Part shown: positions 1-11,002 of the stretch, piece by piece
Position numbering within the stretch: the first letter of the stretch is position 1
Layout: each line of letters begins with the position of its first letter
Position numbers and translations under genes: made by a program
Notes under the pieces: model-generated
Told to the model about the DNA's origin: nothing
The model's input: only the letters and a program-made list of their open reading frames with translations
Database searches by the model: none
Assembly (NCBI RefSeq): GCF_016894265.1
Contig: NZ_CP069791.1
Span: forward strand, 1,922,001-1,986,000
Direction of reading: 5' to 3'
DNA length: 64,000 nt
DNA from: Corynebacterium tuberculostearicum
Lineage (GTDB): Bacteria; Actinomycetota; Actinomycetes; Mycobacteriales; Mycobacteriaceae

Positions 1-800
1 AAGAATTCGCGGTAACGGGGATCTTCGCGGGGATCCCCAATGACGGGGCGCAGGTCCGAAAAGGACGCATCCTCTAGGACCTCTTGTACGGAGGAATACT
101 TGCTCAGCCTCTGCATCTGTGCCCACGTGGGGATGGCAAGGCGCACCAGCCCGGCGCGCCAGCCGTCCAGGATGAGCTGCGGGGAGAACCATCCGGCATC
201 GTCTGCTTCATCGGTATCCCCATCGGGTTCTTGGCCGGAGGGCAACACCCCAACGAAGAAGAAGGTGTCGAACCACTGGCTCTTTCCCTTTCCTACCCAG
301 CGCGCCCAGGGAAGGAGCATATCGGCGTCGACACGCATGCCGTTATTGCTGAGGAATTCGGTAAAGGAAATGGTGTGGTTTTCTAGTAGTTTTCGCTCTT
401 TGTGATAGCGCCGCGCATTGGAGACAATGCCGTCCTCGCGGATGGCGAAAAGGGTGCCGGCCTCTTCGAAGAGCTCGCGGGCAGCGGCGAACACTAGGGC
501 GTGGGCTTTGTACTTGGTCACGCCCATCCGGCGGGCCATGGAGATGACAGACTTTCCGGCCCACAGCTCGCCCGAGTCCCAGGAACGTGGTGGAAAGTCG
601 CGCGGATCTACGCCGCCGCCGGGAAAGACTGAATGCCCCGGGTAGTTGTGCATGGTGTGGACGCGCTCTTGTACCCACACTTCAAGACCGTCAGCGCCAT
701 CCCGCAGGAGCAGGACGGTTGCCGCCAGGCGCCCACCGTGGAAGCCGGTGGTATCGCTGACGTCAATGGCATCGAGACGGTCATGAAAAGGATTGGTCAT
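1..800 (-). CDS. NUDIX hydrolase, long-insert type (3' end outside window)
   Basis: The reading frame opens at an ATG (MTNPFHDR) and runs off the left edge without a stop, so the C-terminus is missing. Near residue 55 there is a GGGVDPRD segment and, after an insert of roughly 45 residues, AARELFEEAG, which matches the REUxEExGU core of a NUDIX box. The long insert between the two halves is typical of the NUDT19/coenzyme-A-diphosphatase-like branch, but the substrate cannot be read from sequence. The start codon overlaps the stop of the upstream ABC ATPase gene in an ATGA arrangement, so the two are probably co-transcribed and translationally coupled. Confidence 0.8.
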   Translation of the reverse strand, partial: MTNPFHDRLDAIDVSDTTGFHGGRLAATVLLLRDGADGLEVWVQERVHTMHNYPGHSVFPGGGVDPRDFPPRSWDSGELWAGKSVISMARRMGVTKYKAHALVFAAARELFEEAGTLFAIREDGIVSNARRYHKERKLLENHTISFTEFLSNNGMRVDADMLLPWARWVGKGKSQWFDTFFFVGVLPSGQEPDGDTDEADDAGWFSPQLILDGWRAGLVRLAIPTWAQMQRLSKYSSVQEVLEDASFSDLRPVIGDPREDPRYREF

Positions 801-1618
801 AGAGAAGCTCGGCGGGCGAAGTATCGCTGTCCAATGCGGTCCACCTGAATAGGCTGGTGGAAAGCGCGAGTCAGATTTTCGGAGGTGAGGACGGAATTAA
901 TCAGTCCTTTTGCCACAACTTTACCCTCATCCAACAGCATGGCGTGGGTGAAGCCATAGGGAATCTCCTCCACGTGGTGGGTGATCATGACAATCGCTGG
1001 GGCATCGGGGTCCATGGCTAGATTGCCAAGATATCCCACGAGGTCTTCGCGGCCTCCCAGGTCCATTCCGGCGGACGGCTCATCGAGGATGAGCAACTCC
1101 GGGTTAGACATGAGTGCGCGAGCGAGGACGACGCGCTTCTTTTCTCCCTCAGACAGGGTTCCCCAGGTGCGCTCTTTGAGGTGGGTGGCGCCAACTTGGG
1201 CCAAGATGTCATCCGCGCGGGAGAAATCCATGTCCTGGTATTCTTCCCGCCAGCGGCCTAGCACTGCGTAACCTGCGGAGACAACTAGATCGTCCACTCG
1301 CTCAGTGTCCGGGATACGCGATTGCACCGCCGCGGAGGAGATGCCGATAAGCGCGCGCAGATCGCGCATGTCGGTTTTGCCGATTTGCTCCCCCATCAAA
1401 AAGGCGGTGCCTTTCGAGGGGAACTCTTCGGCCGCGGCCATGCGCACCAGCGAGGTCTTGCCCGCGCCATTGGGGCCGATAATGACCCAGCGCTCATCGA
1501 GCTCTACTTGCCAGTCCACGGGTCCGACGAGGGTCTTGCCCCCGCGGCGCAGCTCGACGCCGCGAAAATCTACGAGCCAATCTTGATCAGTGGGAGTTAC
1601 GTCGTTCACGCCTTCCAT
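797..1618 (-). CDS. Stand-alone ABC transporter ATP-binding protein
   Basis: A 273-residue single nucleotide-binding domain. Walker A is GPNGAGKTS (about residue 40), the signature is LSEGEKKRVVLARAL and Walker B is LLILDEPSAGMD. A permease gene is not adjacent, so its partner is unknown; soluble single-domain ATPases of this kind (YlmA/ModF-like) may not be transporters at all. An open frame continues far upstream, but that part is antisense to glgE; I chose the ATG at MEGVNDVT because the homologous domain starts just after it and it falls in the gap before the divergent glgE. The 3' end overlaps the NUDIX gene by four bases. Confidence 0.85.
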   Translation of the reverse strand: MEGVNDVTPTDQDWLVDFRGVELRRGGKTLVGPVDWQVELDERWVIIGPNGAGKTSLVRMAAAEEFPSKGTAFLMGEQIGKTDMRDLRALIGISSAAVQSRIPDTERVDDLVVSAGYAVLGRWREEYQDMDFSRADDILAQVGATHLKERTWGTLSEGEKKRVVLARALMSNPELLILDEPSAGMDLGGREDLVGYLGNLAMDPDAPAIVMITHHVEEIPYGFTHAMLLDEGKVVAKGLINSVLTSENLTRAFHQPIQVDRIGQRYFARRASL

Positions 1619-1663
1619 TGTGACTGATTTGTTCTTTGCCCGGTGAAATTGACACAGCTGCAT

Positions 1664-1669
1664 TAGTCT
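1664..1669 (+). promoter_or_regulatory. -10 box for leaderless glgE
   Basis: TAGTCT fits the actinobacterial TANNNT -10 consensus and is followed by 7 bases and then the second in-frame ATG (1677). No Shine-Dalgarno is present. This favours transcription starting at or next to the ATG and decides for the 1677 start over the ATG at 1671. Confidence 0.5.
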
Positions 1670-1676
1670 TATGGGC

Positions 1677-3686
1677 ATGACTTCTCGCCTTGGTATTGAC
1701 GATGTCCGCCCGCTTATCTCCGCCGGTTCTGTAGCCTCCAAAGCCGTTGTAGGCGAGGTAATTCCTGTCACCGCCCTCGTCTGGCGCGAGGGCCACGATG
1801 CGGTCTCGGCAACCCTGTCTGCGTGGGCGGCACGGACCACGGCTACCTCCTCGGTCACCATGCAGGTTGATCCCGATGACCAGGATCGCGTGCACGGCGT
1901 ATTTACCCCGGGCACCCAAGGCACCTGGTACTTCCGCGTCGACGCCTGGTCCGATCCCATCGCCACGTGGAAGAACGCCGTAACCAAGAAGATGGCGGCC
2001 GGGCAATCCGCGGCCGAGCTGGCCAATGACCTGCAGCATGGCGCGGAGTTATTTTCTCGCGCGGCTCTGCAAACCCCGTCGGATGTGGTGGAACCGCTCT
2101 TTGCGGCCGCTCGGGACTTGGAGGATGAGTCCTTGGACGTCGATAAGCGCGTGCAGGTAGCGCTCTCGGAGGAGGTAGCAGGCATCCTGCACTCGCATCC
2201 CCTGCGCGACCTGCTGGTGGAGGGCGCAATCCACGAGGTATATGTGGAGCGCCCGGCCGCACTATATAACTCGTGGTACGAGCTCTTTCCTCGCTCCACG
2301 GGAGGCTGGGATGAAGAGGGAAATCCAGTCCACGGCACTTTTGCTACCACTGCCAAGGCACTGGAGCGGGTGGCCGATATGGGCTTCGATACGGTGTACT
2401 TTCCGCCCATCCATCCCATCGGCAAGGTGCACCGAAAGGGAAAGAATAACTCCGTCGTTGCCGAGCCCGGCGATGTGGGAAGCCCCTGGGCCATCCAGGA
2501 CCACTCCACCACCCATCCGGACCTGGGCACCATGGAGGATTTTAAGAAACTGGTCTCCCGCGCCCAGGAACTCGGGCTGGAAGTAGCACTCGATTTTGCT
2601 CTTCAAGCATCGCCCGACCATCCGTGGGCGAAGAGCCACCCAGAATTTTTCACCGTTCTTCCAGATGGCACCATCGCCTACGCCGAGAACCCGCCAAAGA
2701 AGTATCAGGATATTTATCCGCTTAATTTCGATAACGCTCCTGATGCCATCTACCACGAAATCTATGAAACCTTGATGATTTGGGTCGAAGCCGGAGTGAG
2801 TACGTTCCGCGTGGATAACCCGCACACCAAGCCGGCAAACTTTTGGGACTGGCTAATTACCCGCGTGCATGCCACCCATCCGGACGTCATCTTCTTGGCC
2901 GAGGCCTTTACCCGCGCCCCTCGCCTCTTCGGTCTAGCGAAGGCGGGGTTTTCCCAGTCCTATACCTACTTCACCTGGCAGACCTCTAAACAAGAGCTCA
3001 CCCAGTTTGGCCAGATGCACGTCGACCAAGCAGATATCTGCCGCCCCAACCTTTTTGTTAATACCCCGGATATCCTGCACGAGTCCCTGCAGACCGGTGG
3101 TCGTGCCATGTTCGCAATTCGCGCTGTCCTAGCCGCGACCATGTCACCGCTGTGGGGCGTGTACTCCGGCTTTGAACTCTACGAGCACACCCCGGTAGCC
3201 CCAGGTTCTGAGGAATATCTCGACTCTGAGAAGTACGAACTGCGCCCGCGCGATTTTGCAGCGGCGGCTGCCTCGGGAGATTCCCTTGAGTCCTATATCC
3301 GGCTGCTCAACCAGATCCGCCGCGATAATCCCGCGCTGCAGCAACTGCGCACCCTGCGGTTCCATGACACCGACAATGAAGCCATCATTGCCTATTCGAA
3401 GGCGGATCCAGCCTCCGGCAATGTAGTCCTCGTTGTGGTCAACCTGGATCCGCGCAATGCACAGGAAGCAACCGTCACGGTAGATATGCAGGCTATCGGC
3501 CGCCATCCCGGCGAGTCCTATACCGTCCAAGACACGATTACCGGCTCTGCCTATCACTGGTCCGAGCGCAACTTTGTGCGCCTAGAGCCGCTTCGCGACG
3601 TCGCCCATGTCTTCGTCCTTCCCCCTGCCGACCACGCCCTCCAGGAACAGCTCACCTGGCGGGTAGTTAGCGACTATCGCCCGTAA
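1677..3686 (+). CDS. glgE: Alpha-1,4-glucan:maltose-1-phosphate maltosyltransferase
   Basis: A GH13_3 enzyme of 669 residues, the usual length for GlgE. It transfers maltose from maltose-1-phosphate onto alpha-1,4-glucan chains in the cytoplasm. The N-terminal beta-sandwich is followed by the catalytic barrel; [10 protein letters not shown] carries the nucleophilic Asp and FLAEAFTR the acid/base Glu, both diagnostic of GlgE. The branching enzyme glgB follows 44 bases downstream on the same strand, which is the expected pathway partner. An alternative ATG six bases upstream exists, but MTSRLGID is the more likely start given the -10 box spacing. The opposite strand carries a long spurious open frame. 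Confidence 0.95.
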   Translation: MTSRLGIDDVRPLISAGSVASKAVVGEVIPVTALVWREGHDAVSATLSAWAARTTATSSVTMQVDPDDQDRVHGVFTPGTQGTWYFRVDAWSDPIATWKNAVTKKMAAGQSAAELANDLQHGAELFSRAALQTPSDVVEPLFAAARDLEDESLDVDKRVQVALSEEVAGILHSHPLRDLLVEGAIHEVYVERPAALYNSWYELFPRSTGGWDEEGNPVHGTFATTAKALERVADMGFDTVYFPPIHPIGKVHRKGKNNSVVAEPGDVGSPWAIQDHSTTHPDLGTMEDFKKLVSRAQELGLEVALDFALQASPDHPWAKSHPEFFTVLPDGTIAYAENPPKKYQDIYPLNFDNAPDAIYHEIYETLMIWVEAGVSTFRVDNPHTKPANFWDWLITRVHATHPDVIFLAEAFTRAPRLFGLAKAGFSQSYTYFTWQTSKQELTQFGQMHVDQADICRPNLFVNTPDILHESLQTGGRAMFAIRAVLAATMSPLWGVYSGFELYEHTPVAPGSEEYLDSEKYELRPRDFAAAAASGDSLESYIRLLNQIRRDNPALQQLRTLRFHDTDNEAIIAYSKADPASGNVVLVVVNLDPRNAQEATVTVDMQAIGRHPGESYTVQDTITGSAYHWSERNFVRLEPLRDVAHVFVLPPADHALQEQLTWRVVSDYRP

Positions 3687-3718
3687 ATTTTCGCCCACCG
3701 GACCGCACTCGAACTAGG

Positions 3719-3724
3719 TACTCT
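3719..3724 (+). promoter_or_regulatory. -10 box for leaderless glgB
   Basis: TACTCT (TANNNT) is followed by 6 bases and the glgB ATG at 3731, with no Shine-Dalgarno. It suggests that glgB has its own promoter in addition to any read-through from glgE. Confidence 0.45.
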
Positions 3725-3730
3725 GATTGT

Positions 3731-5848
3731 ATGACTATCCCGGCCGCTGATCTCGCTCGCCTCAATGACTGCCGCCACCATGACCCGCACGGTTTCTACG
3801 GCTGGCACGAAGGTACCGTCCGCACCCGCCAACCAGGCGCTTGCGAGGTGCAGCTTCACACTCCCACGCAAACCGTGTCCATGGAATTGGTCGGCGATGA
3901 CATCTGGGAGGCGGAAATCGGCGATAACTGCGATTACCGCCTAGAGATCACCTACCCCGAGGCCCCTACCCGCACCGTGGCCGATGGATACCACTTCCTT
4001 CCCACCGTCGGCTCGCTAGATCTGCACCTGATTGGGGAAGGCCGCCACGAGCGCCTCTGGGATGTCCTCGGCGCCAACCTGCGTTCTTATGACACCGAGA
4101 TGGGTACCGTGTCCGGCGTCTCCTTTGCCGTGTGGGCTCCTAATGCCCAGGGCGTTGCCGTAGTAGGCGATTTCTGTGGCTGGAACCCCACCCAGTATCC
4201 GATGCGTTCACTCGGCTCTACCGGCGTATGGGAGGTCTTTGTTCCCGGTATCGGTGCTGGCGAGCACTATAAGTTCGCCATCTTTAGCCACGAGGGCCGC
4301 AAGGACAAGGCCGATCCCCTAGCCAAGCGCACCGCCTGCCCGCCGGAGACGGACTCCATCGTGGATTCCACCAGCTTCGCCTGGTCCGATTCCGCCTGGA
4401 TGGACAAGCGCACCGGCAACCTCGATGTGCCCATGAGCATCTATGAGGTGCACGTCGGCTCGTGGAAGGTTGGGGCCAACTACAACCGCTTGCGCGAGGA
4501 GCTCATCCCGTACCTTAAGGAACACGGTTTCACCCACGTCGAGCTCTTGCCCGTGGCCGAGCATCCCTTCGGCGGCTCTTGGGGCTACCAGGTCTCCGGC
4601 TACTACTCGCCTTCCGCGCGTTGGGGCTCGCCGGATGAATTCCGAGAGCTAGTCAATGCCCTGCACGAAAACGGCATCGGCGTCATCGTGGACTGGGTGC
4701 CGGCACACTTCCCCAAGGACGATTGGGCCCTCGGCCGCTTTGACGGCCAGGCTCTCTATGAGCATCCCGATCCCCGCCGCGGCGAGCAGGCCGATTGGGG
4801 CACCCATGTCTTTGACTTCGGCCGCAATGAGGTACGCAATTTCCTCGTGGCCAACGCCCTATACTGGGCCGAAGAATTCCACATCGACGGCCTGCGCGTA
4901 GACGCCGTGGCTTCCATGCTCTACCTGGACTATTCCCGCGATGAGTGGCTGCCCAACCAATATGGCGGCCGCGAGAACCTAGAGGCCGTGCAATTCCTGC
5001 AGGAAACCAACGCCACCCTCAACCGCACGCATCCAGGCGTGCTCACCATCGCTGAGGAATCCACTTCCTGGCCGGGCGTTACCGCCCCTACCTCTGAAAA
5101 CGGCCTAGGCTTTTCCCTGAAGTGGAATATGGGCTGGATGAATGACACCTTGGAGTACTTCAAGCACGACCCCATTCACCGTTCCTATCACCACGGCGAG
5201 CTCACCTTCTCCATGGTCTATGCCTACTCCGAGCGCTACGTACTGCCGTTTAGCCACGACGAAGTTGTGCACGGCAAGGGCTCGCTGTGGGAGCGCATGC
5301 CTGGCGACGACTGGAATAAGGCCGCCGGACTGCGCGCCCTCTATGGCTACATGTTCTCCCACCCCGGCAAGAACCTGCTCTTCATGGGCCAGGAATTTGG
5401 CCAGACTACCGAGTGGGCCGAGGGGCATTCCGTGGACTGGAGCAACCTCGACGGTTGGGGTAGCGAATGGCACCAGGGCATCAAGCGCCTCGTACGAGAT
5501 ATCAACCTCGTCTACCGCGATACCCCAGCACTGTGGAGCCGGGATTTCAGCCAAGACGGCTTCCAATGGGTCAAGGCGGATGACTCGACCAATAACGTTC
5601 TGGGCTACGTCCGCTACGGCGCAGACGGCTCTGCTCTACTCGCCGTGTGCAACCTTTCTGGTTCGTCCATTCCCAACTATGGCCTTTGGGTTCCACACGA
5701 CGGCGAGTGGCGGATGGTGCTCAACACCGACGACGCCGTCTATGAAGGCGCCGGGAACCCACTTCCCCAGCGCATCCGCGTGGAGAACAACTCCACGACC
5801 CTGCATCTGCCGGCCAATTCCGTGCAGTGGTATGTGTTGGAAGGCTAA
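3731..5848 (+). CDS. glgB: 1,4-alpha-glucan branching enzyme
   Basis: A 705-residue GH13 branching enzyme that makes alpha-1,6 branches in glycogen or other alpha-glucan. An N-terminal extension begins with [10 protein letters not shown], a CBM48 domain follows ([10 protein letters not shown]), then the catalytic barrel with [15 protein letters not shown] (nucleophile Asp), [10 protein letters not shown] (acid/base Glu) and [13 protein letters not shown] (transition-state Asp). Length matches the long actinobacterial GlgB. It sits directly behind glgE, so the pair would build and branch glucan from maltose-1-phosphate. The start is the ATG just after the TACTCT box. Confidence 0.96.
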   Translation: MTIPAADLARLNDCRHHDPHGFYGWHEGTVRTRQPGACEVQLHTPTQTVSMELVGDDIWEAEIGDNCDYRLEITYPEAPTRTVADGYHFLPTVGSLDLHLIGEGRHERLWDVLGANLRSYDTEMGTVSGVSFAVWAPNAQGVAVVGDFCGWNPTQYPMRSLGSTGVWEVFVPGIGAGEHYKFAIFSHEGRKDKADPLAKRTACPPETDSIVDSTSFAWSDSAWMDKRTGNLDVPMSIYEVHVGSWKVGANYNRLREELIPYLKEHGFTHVELLPVAEHPFGGSWGYQVSGYYSPSARWGSPDEFRELVNALHENGIGVIVDWVPAHFPKDDWALGRFDGQALYEHPDPRRGEQADWGTHVFDFGRNEVRNFLVANALYWAEEFHIDGLRVDAVASMLYLDYSRDEWLPNQYGGRENLEAVQFLQETNATLNRTHPGVLTIAEESTSWPGVTAPTSENGLGFSLKWNMGWMNDTLEYFKHDPIHRSYHHGELTFSMVYAYSERYVLPFSHDEVVHGKGSLWERMPGDDWNKAAGLRALYGYMFSHPGKNLLFMGQEFGQTTEWAEGHSVDWSNLDGWGSEWHQGIKRLVRDINLVYRDTPALWSRDFSQDGFQWVKADDSTNNVLGYVRYGADGSALLAVCNLSGSSIPNYGLWVPHDGEWRMVLNTDDAVYEGAGNPLPQRIRVENNSTTLHLPANSVQWYVLEG

Positions 5849-5852
5849 TTCG

Positions 5853-6245
5853 CTACCGGAGCGCGCGCACGAACTCCGCCACACGGGCATCGATGTCATC
5901 GCGCAGCGCGTCCATGCGCTCTTCCCCTTCCAATCCGCGTAGCGATGGATCCTCAATGTCCCATCTCTGCGCTGGACCATCATAATCCGCATCGCCTACC
6001 ACCACCACGTGGTCAACAGTTGCGGCAATCTGGGGATCCACGAGAGTGGGCGTACCCGACATCTCTACTCCCACCTTCGCCAGGGAAGCTTTCGCCTCTT
6101 TGTTGATTCCCTGCTTGACGTGCTCATCGGTAGTTTGCACGCCAGCAGAGTAAATATCCCAATCTGGTGCATGCTTGAGGGCGAGCGCCGCTGCCATTTG
6201 CGACTTGCCTCGGTTGGTATTGCAAAGAAAAAGCACTGAAGTCAT
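5853..6245 (-). CDS. arsC: Arsenate-mycothiol transferase, LMW phosphatase fold
   Basis: A 130-residue low-molecular-weight protein tyrosine phosphatase fold protein. The P-loop near the N-terminus reads CNTNRGKSQMAAA, with the catalytic Cys8 and the GKSQMA continuation seen in corynebacterial ArsC1/ArsC2. Those enzymes join arsenate to mycothiol before reduction by mycoredoxin. A late Asp (IEDPSLRG) sits where the general acid lies in this family. There is no arsB or arsR next to it; the gene is convergent with glgB (4 bases apart) and lies 20 bases downstream of the thioredoxin-TPR gene. A phosphatase role is an alternative. Confidence 0.85.
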   Translation of the reverse strand: MTSVLFLCNTNRGKSQMAAALALKHAPDWDIYSAGVQTTDEHVKQGINKEAKASLAKVGVEMSGTPTLVDPQIAATVDHVVVVGDADYDGPAQRWDIEDPSLRGLEGEERMDALRDDIDARVAEFVRALR

Positions 6246-6265
6246 GCTTTCCCATGCTACCCAAG

Positions 6266-7192
6266 CTAGTACAGGGCGCTCGCCAGCTTGGTGCGCGCCT
6301 CCAGGACGCGTGGGTCATTGCCCTCAAAGAGCCCAAAGAGCTCCAGCAGGCGCTCGCGTACGCGGGACTTCTCATCGCCGGCCGTTGTCTTCATCGTCTC
6401 GATGAGGCGATCAAAGGCCTTTTCTGGGGCTCCGGCTACCACCTCGGCGTCGGCAGCCCGCATTTGCTTATCGACGTCCCCCTTATCCCCCTCCGCGGCC
6501 GCAATCGGATCCTCGGTTTGGTTGGCGGGGTCGAGGCGCTTGAGCAAGACCGTGGTGTCACGCGCCTGCTTGATCTGCACATTATCGGGCTCAGATTCCA
6601 AGATGGAGTTGTAGACGTTGAGAGCGCCATCAAAGTCGCCGGCGTTCAAGAAGCTTTCTGCTTCCTGGAGCCGCGGATCCTCTTCTTCCTCCTGTGGCTG
6701 TTCCGATGCCTCATTGCCTTGCAAGCCCTTCAGCTGTGGACCAACATTCTGCACCAAGGTATCGACCCATTGCTTTAGGGCTTCTTTGGGTTGCGCGCCC
6801 TCAAAATTGGTCAGCGGCTGTCCAGCACCCAAGGCCACGACTGTCGGCAGATTCTTAACGCCAAAGGCCTGCGCAACCTGCGGAGTAGCATCCGCATCCA
6901 CGTAAGCAACCAAGAAGCTCAAGTTTCCTTGCGCGGCCAAATCCGCAAGGTCAGTCTTCAACTGCTCCGACTGGGTAGAGCGAGCAGTACCGATGAGGAC
7001 CACGACCGGAACTTCCGTAGACCGGCGAACCACATCTTGGTCGAAGTTGGCCTCGGTTACCGCGAAGAAGGGTTGGATGCCGCCCGCATTTGCCTGCGGC
7101 GACTCCTGTGCCTTTTGCCGGGCCTCGGCTCGCGCCTTGACTTGGCTGAGGTCGAGCGCTCCTCCTACATAAGCATTATTTGGTGAAGTCAT
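6266..7192 (-). CDS. Thioredoxin-like TPR protein (CnoX/YbbN-like)
   Basis: A 308-residue two-domain protein. Residues about 45-155 form a thioredoxin fold (FFAVTEANFDQDV, then VVVLIGTARSTQSEQ), but the active-site CXXC is replaced by TARS, so it cannot be a dithiol oxidoreductase. The C-terminal half contains tetratricopeptide-type helices (AESFLNAGDFDGALNVYNSI). This is the layout of YbbN/CnoX holdases, several of which also lack CXXC. Cytoplasmic; no signal peptide. Its ATG directly abuts the stop of the MTH1187-type gene upstream, implying one transcript. Confidence 0.85.
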   Translation of the reverse strand: MTSPNNAYVGGALDLSQVKARAEARQKAQESPQANAGGIQPFFAVTEANFDQDVVRRSTEVPVVVLIGTARSTQSEQLKTDLADLAAQGNLSFLVAYVDADATPQVAQAFGVKNLPTVVALGAGQPLTNFEGAQPKEALKQWVDTLVQNVGPQLKGLQGNEASEQPQEEEEDPRLQEAESFLNAGDFDGALNVYNSILESEPDNVQIKQARDTTVLLKRLDPANQTEDPIAAAEGDKGDVDKQMRAADAEVVAGAPEKAFDRLIETMKTTAGDEKSRVRERLLELFGLFEGNDPRVLEARTKLASALY

Positions 7193-7501
7193 CTAGTCCT
7201 CCTTTGCAAGGCGGCGATTAACCGCATCTACCTTATCCGTTAGCTGGTTAGTTACGCCCTCGCGAATATCGGCCTTAACCACCAAAGAAGTGCGCGGGGA
7301 AACCGCACGCACTGCATCGGTGGCCTTCTTAATCGTGTCAAAGACCTCGTCCCATTCGCCTTCGAGCAAGGTGAACATGGCATTGGTCTCGTTGGGCAGG
7401 CCGGATTCGCGGACCACGCGCACGGCCTCGGACACAGCATCGGCCATTTCTTGGGAGTCATTATTGACCACCGCAGGGGCTACAGAAAATGCAACAATCA
7501 T
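7193..7501 (-). CDS. MTH1187/YkoF-type thiamine-binding family protein
   Basis: A 102-residue protein beginning MIVAFSVAP. It has the ferredoxin-like fold pattern of the MTH1187 (DUF77) family: short strands, a helix with AVSEAVRVVRESGLP, then NAMFTLLEGEWDEVF and a closing helix. Members bind thiamine or related small ligands; what the role is here is unknown. An open frame extends upstream but overlaps the next gene antisense-free region without homology, so the ATG at MIVAFS is preferred. The stop TAG abuts the ATG of the thioredoxin-TPR gene. Confidence 0.8.
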   Translation of the reverse strand: MIVAFSVAPAVVNNDSQEMADAVSEAVRVVRESGLPNETNAMFTLLEGEWDEVFDTIKKATDAVRAVSPRTSLVVKADIREGVTNQLTDKVDAVNRRLAKED

Positions 7502-7511
7502 GCCCGCTAGT

Positions 7512-7796
7512 CTACCTACGCTCCCAGCAGTGGCGGTGCCAGTGCCGGCGATCGTCGCCCTGGCGGCCCACCTCCCGCGGCCAGGCAACGATGTGTGCCA
7601 CCCCGGGTGGGATGTTCTGGTTACACCCCGGGCACACGTAATACTTCTGGGCCCGAGCAGAACCGATATGCCGCATGACATAGGGTTCGCCGTGCGTCCA
7701 GCTTGGCCCCTCGACCGTTTGCGAGCCGAGGAAAGTTGAGCCGTCCTTAGGCAGGGATCGGATCTCTACGGGTTTGCGCCTATTTCGCCGTGGCAT
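7512..7796 (-). CDS. Small actinobacterial protein with CxxC/HxxxC metal-ligand pattern
   Basis: A 94-residue basic protein. The centre has YYVCPGCNQ and the C-terminus HWHRHCWERR, giving a CxxC...HxHxxHC set that could bind one zinc. Homologues of this type are widespread in Actinobacteria next to nucS and are often labelled ATP/GTP-binding protein, although no nucleotide-binding motif is visible; an HNH-like zinc fold is a better guess. Its ATG overlaps the nucS stop by one base (TAATG), so it is probably co-translated with NucS. Confidence 0.75.
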   Translation of the reverse strand: MPRRNRRKPVEIRSLPKDGSTFLGSQTVEGPSWTHGEPYVMRHIGSARAQKYYVCPGCNQNIPPGVAHIVAWPREVGRQGDDRRHWHRHCWERR

Positions 7797-8488
7797 TAGA
7801 ACAGCCGCAATTCATTCGACTCGAGCCCACGCAGCTCTTGGTAATCCAGTACGACGCACCGAATCCCGCGGTCCTCAGCCAAGGTACGTGCCTGCGGCTT
7901 GATTTCCTGGGCCGCGAATACACCGGACACAGGGGCGAGAAGCTCATCGCGGTTAAGCAGCTCCAGATACCGCGTCAGCTGCTCTACGCCATCGATGCCA
8001 CCCCGGCGCTTTACCTCAATCGCCACATTATCGTTGTTCTCATCCTTCGCCATAATGTCTACGGGGCCGATGGCGGTGGGATATTCGCGGCGCACCAGGG
8101 TGTAGCGCTCGCCCAAGGTATCGATCTGATCTGCCAAGAGCTCTTGTAGGTGAGCCTCGACGCCATCCTTGACTAAGCCTGGATCCTCGCCCATGTCATA
8201 GGAGATTTCTTCATGAATCTCAGCAATGGTGATGCGCAACTGTTCGCCCTTAGGGTTTTCCACCAGCCACAAGACCTCGCCCGTATCTTCACCGTCGAGG
8301 TCCTCAATCGCGGACTCCTTCAGGGTGCACGGGGGTGTCATCCAGTTGAGCGGCTTATAAGCGCGGTCGTCGGCATGCACGGACACGGAACCGTCCGCTT
8401 TGACGATGAGCAGGCGGTCTGCCATCGGCAGGTGGGCATCCAAGCGGCCCACGTAATCTACTGAGCATCGGGCGATTACTAAACGCAT
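7796..8488 (-). CDS. nucS: Mismatch-specific endonuclease NucS (EndoMS)
   Basis: A 230-residue protein with the NucS/EndoMS architecture: an N-terminal beta domain starting [16 protein letters not shown] and a C-terminal RecB-like nuclease with the PD-(D/E)xK pattern [11 protein letters not shown]...[10 protein letters not shown] and [10 protein letters not shown]. It cuts both strands at mismatches and supports the non-canonical mismatch repair of actinobacteria that lack MutS/MutL. The C-terminus LESNELRLF resembles the beta-clamp-binding tail of the family. The start is the ATG; the 3' end overlaps the small zinc-ligand gene by one base. Confidence 0.95.
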   Translation of the reverse strand: MRLVIARCSVDYVGRLDAHLPMADRLLIVKADGSVSVHADDRAYKPLNWMTPPCTLKESAIEDLDGEDTGEVLWLVENPKGEQLRITIAEIHEEISYDMGEDPGLVKDGVEAHLQELLADQIDTLGERYTLVRREYPTAIGPVDIMAKDENNDNVAIEVKRRGGIDGVEQLTRYLELLNRDELLAPVSGVFAAQEIKPQARTLAEDRGIRCVVLDYQELRGLESNELRLF

Positions 8489-8511
8489 GCTCTCTACCCT
8501 AGCGGGTGGGC

Positions 8512-8988
8512 CTATCGCTTGGATTGACGGGTAGCGCGCTCGCGCAATTGCCGGAAGTCAAAGCGCTGCTGGCGCTTGGATGGAGCGGCCTCGACCCACG
8601 CCCCGAAGGCCATGATGCCGTGGGCGTCGGAAGCCAGCTCATATTCTTTTCCCTTAACCCGAAAGCGAACGACCTCGGTGGCAGCGGACATAAAAGAAGC
8701 CTCGTCATCATCAAGCGGGCGGGTGCTCACTACTTCGATGTCGAGGCGGTTGATGCGCAGATCGCAGCGCGGAGAAACAGAACGGAGCTTGAAATACTCC
8801 ACAAACTCTCCTTCATAACGCAACGAACCATGGCGCCAGGAAAGGGAATTCTTAGCCGGAACTCGGCGCAGGAGGACTGAAGTACCGCGCGATCGCACGG
8901 TGAAAAAGCGAAGCGCAGCCAGAAAAATAACTAGCAGCAGGGCCACTCCAAGGGCCCACAGAAGCACTGCAACCACCGTTGAATTCAT
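8512..8988 (-). CDS. DUF2550 membrane-anchored protein
   Basis: A 158-residue protein with one N-terminal transmembrane helix (residues about 5-28: [20 protein letters not shown]) and a soluble beta-rich domain containing [11 protein letters not shown], fitting DUF2550. This family regularly sits just behind atpC in corynebacteria and mycobacteria; function unknown. The frame is open further upstream, but MNSTVVAV gives the clean membrane anchor. It lies after the ATP synthase terminator, so it needs its own promoter or depends on read-through. Confidence 0.8.
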   Translation of the reverse strand: MNSTVVAVLLWALGVALLLVIFLAALRFFTVRSRGTSVLLRRVPAKNSLSWRHGSLRYEGEFVEYFKLRSVSPRCDLRINRLDIEVVSTRPLDDDEASFMSAATEVVRFRVKGKEYELASDAHGIMAFGAWVEAAPSKRQQRFDFRQLRERATRQSKR

Positions 8989-9092
8989 GGGCCTTTTCAC
9001 GCCATCCTCGCTCTGTGGAGAAACTGATTCTTTGGATTGTAGCGCCTTGAAGGGCCTACACGCCAATAAGAAAAGGCAAAGAAAAAACGAAG

Positions 9093-9123
9093 AAGGCGCA
9101 CCGGCTATAAACCGATGCGCCTT
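9093..9123 (-). terminator. Rho-independent terminator of the atp operon
   Basis: AAGGCGCA (9093-9100) pairs perfectly with TGCGCCTT (9116-9123), extended by CCG pairs inside. On the minus strand the stem is followed by a T-rich tract (TCTTCGTTTTTTC). It lies 52 bases after the atpC stop. Confidence 0.85.
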
Positions 9124-9174
9124 AAGAGAGCAGGAAGGGCGGCTATTGCTGCCCTCTCCTACCAATCCAAGGTA

Positions 9175-9543
9175 TTAAGCCTTGGCGCGGCGAACTGCAC
9201 GCTGTGCGGCCTCGCCACGGGACTTGGTGAGCTCGTGCTCAGAAGCGAAATGCTTCTGAGCCTTCTCCTCATCCACCTCATTGGACCAGATGGCCCAATC
9301 AGCGAGGACGGTGATCTTGTCCTGGGTAACGGAGAGGAAACCACCCTGCACGGCGGCGACGCGGCGCTCGCCGTCCACTGGGTGGATGGTCACCACGCCA
9401 TTATCGATCAGCTGACCGATCATTGGCTCGTGACCGGGAAGCACGCCGATCTCACCCTCGGTGGTCTCAGCCGTGACCATGGAGGCCTGTCCAGACCACA
9501 GCAGGCGCTCGACGGAAACCAATTCGGCGGTGATGTCAGCCAT
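9175..9543 (-). CDS. atpC: ATP synthase F1 subunit epsilon
   Basis: A 122-residue epsilon subunit. The N-terminal beta sandwich contains [16 protein letters not shown], the family hallmark, and the C-terminal helical hairpin is rich in Ala, Glu and Arg ([13 protein letters not shown]). It is part of the central stalk and controls ATPase activity. It is the last gene of the ATP synthase operon, 10 bases after atpD, and is followed by the operon terminator. Confidence 0.97.
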   Translation of the reverse strand: MADITAELVSVERLLWSGQASMVTAETTEGEIGVLPGHEPMIGQLIDNGVVTIHPVDGERRVAAVQGGFLSVTQDKITVLADWAIWSNEVDEEKAQKHFASEHELTKSRGEAAQRAVRRAKA

Positions 9544-9553
9544 GTGCCTCTCC

Positions 9554-11002
<1,449 letters not shown>

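Noticed and set aside
1619..2533. Upstream extension of the ABC ATPase frame
   Set aside because: Entirely antisense to glgE and unlike any ABC domain; the ATG at 1618 gives the normal domain start.
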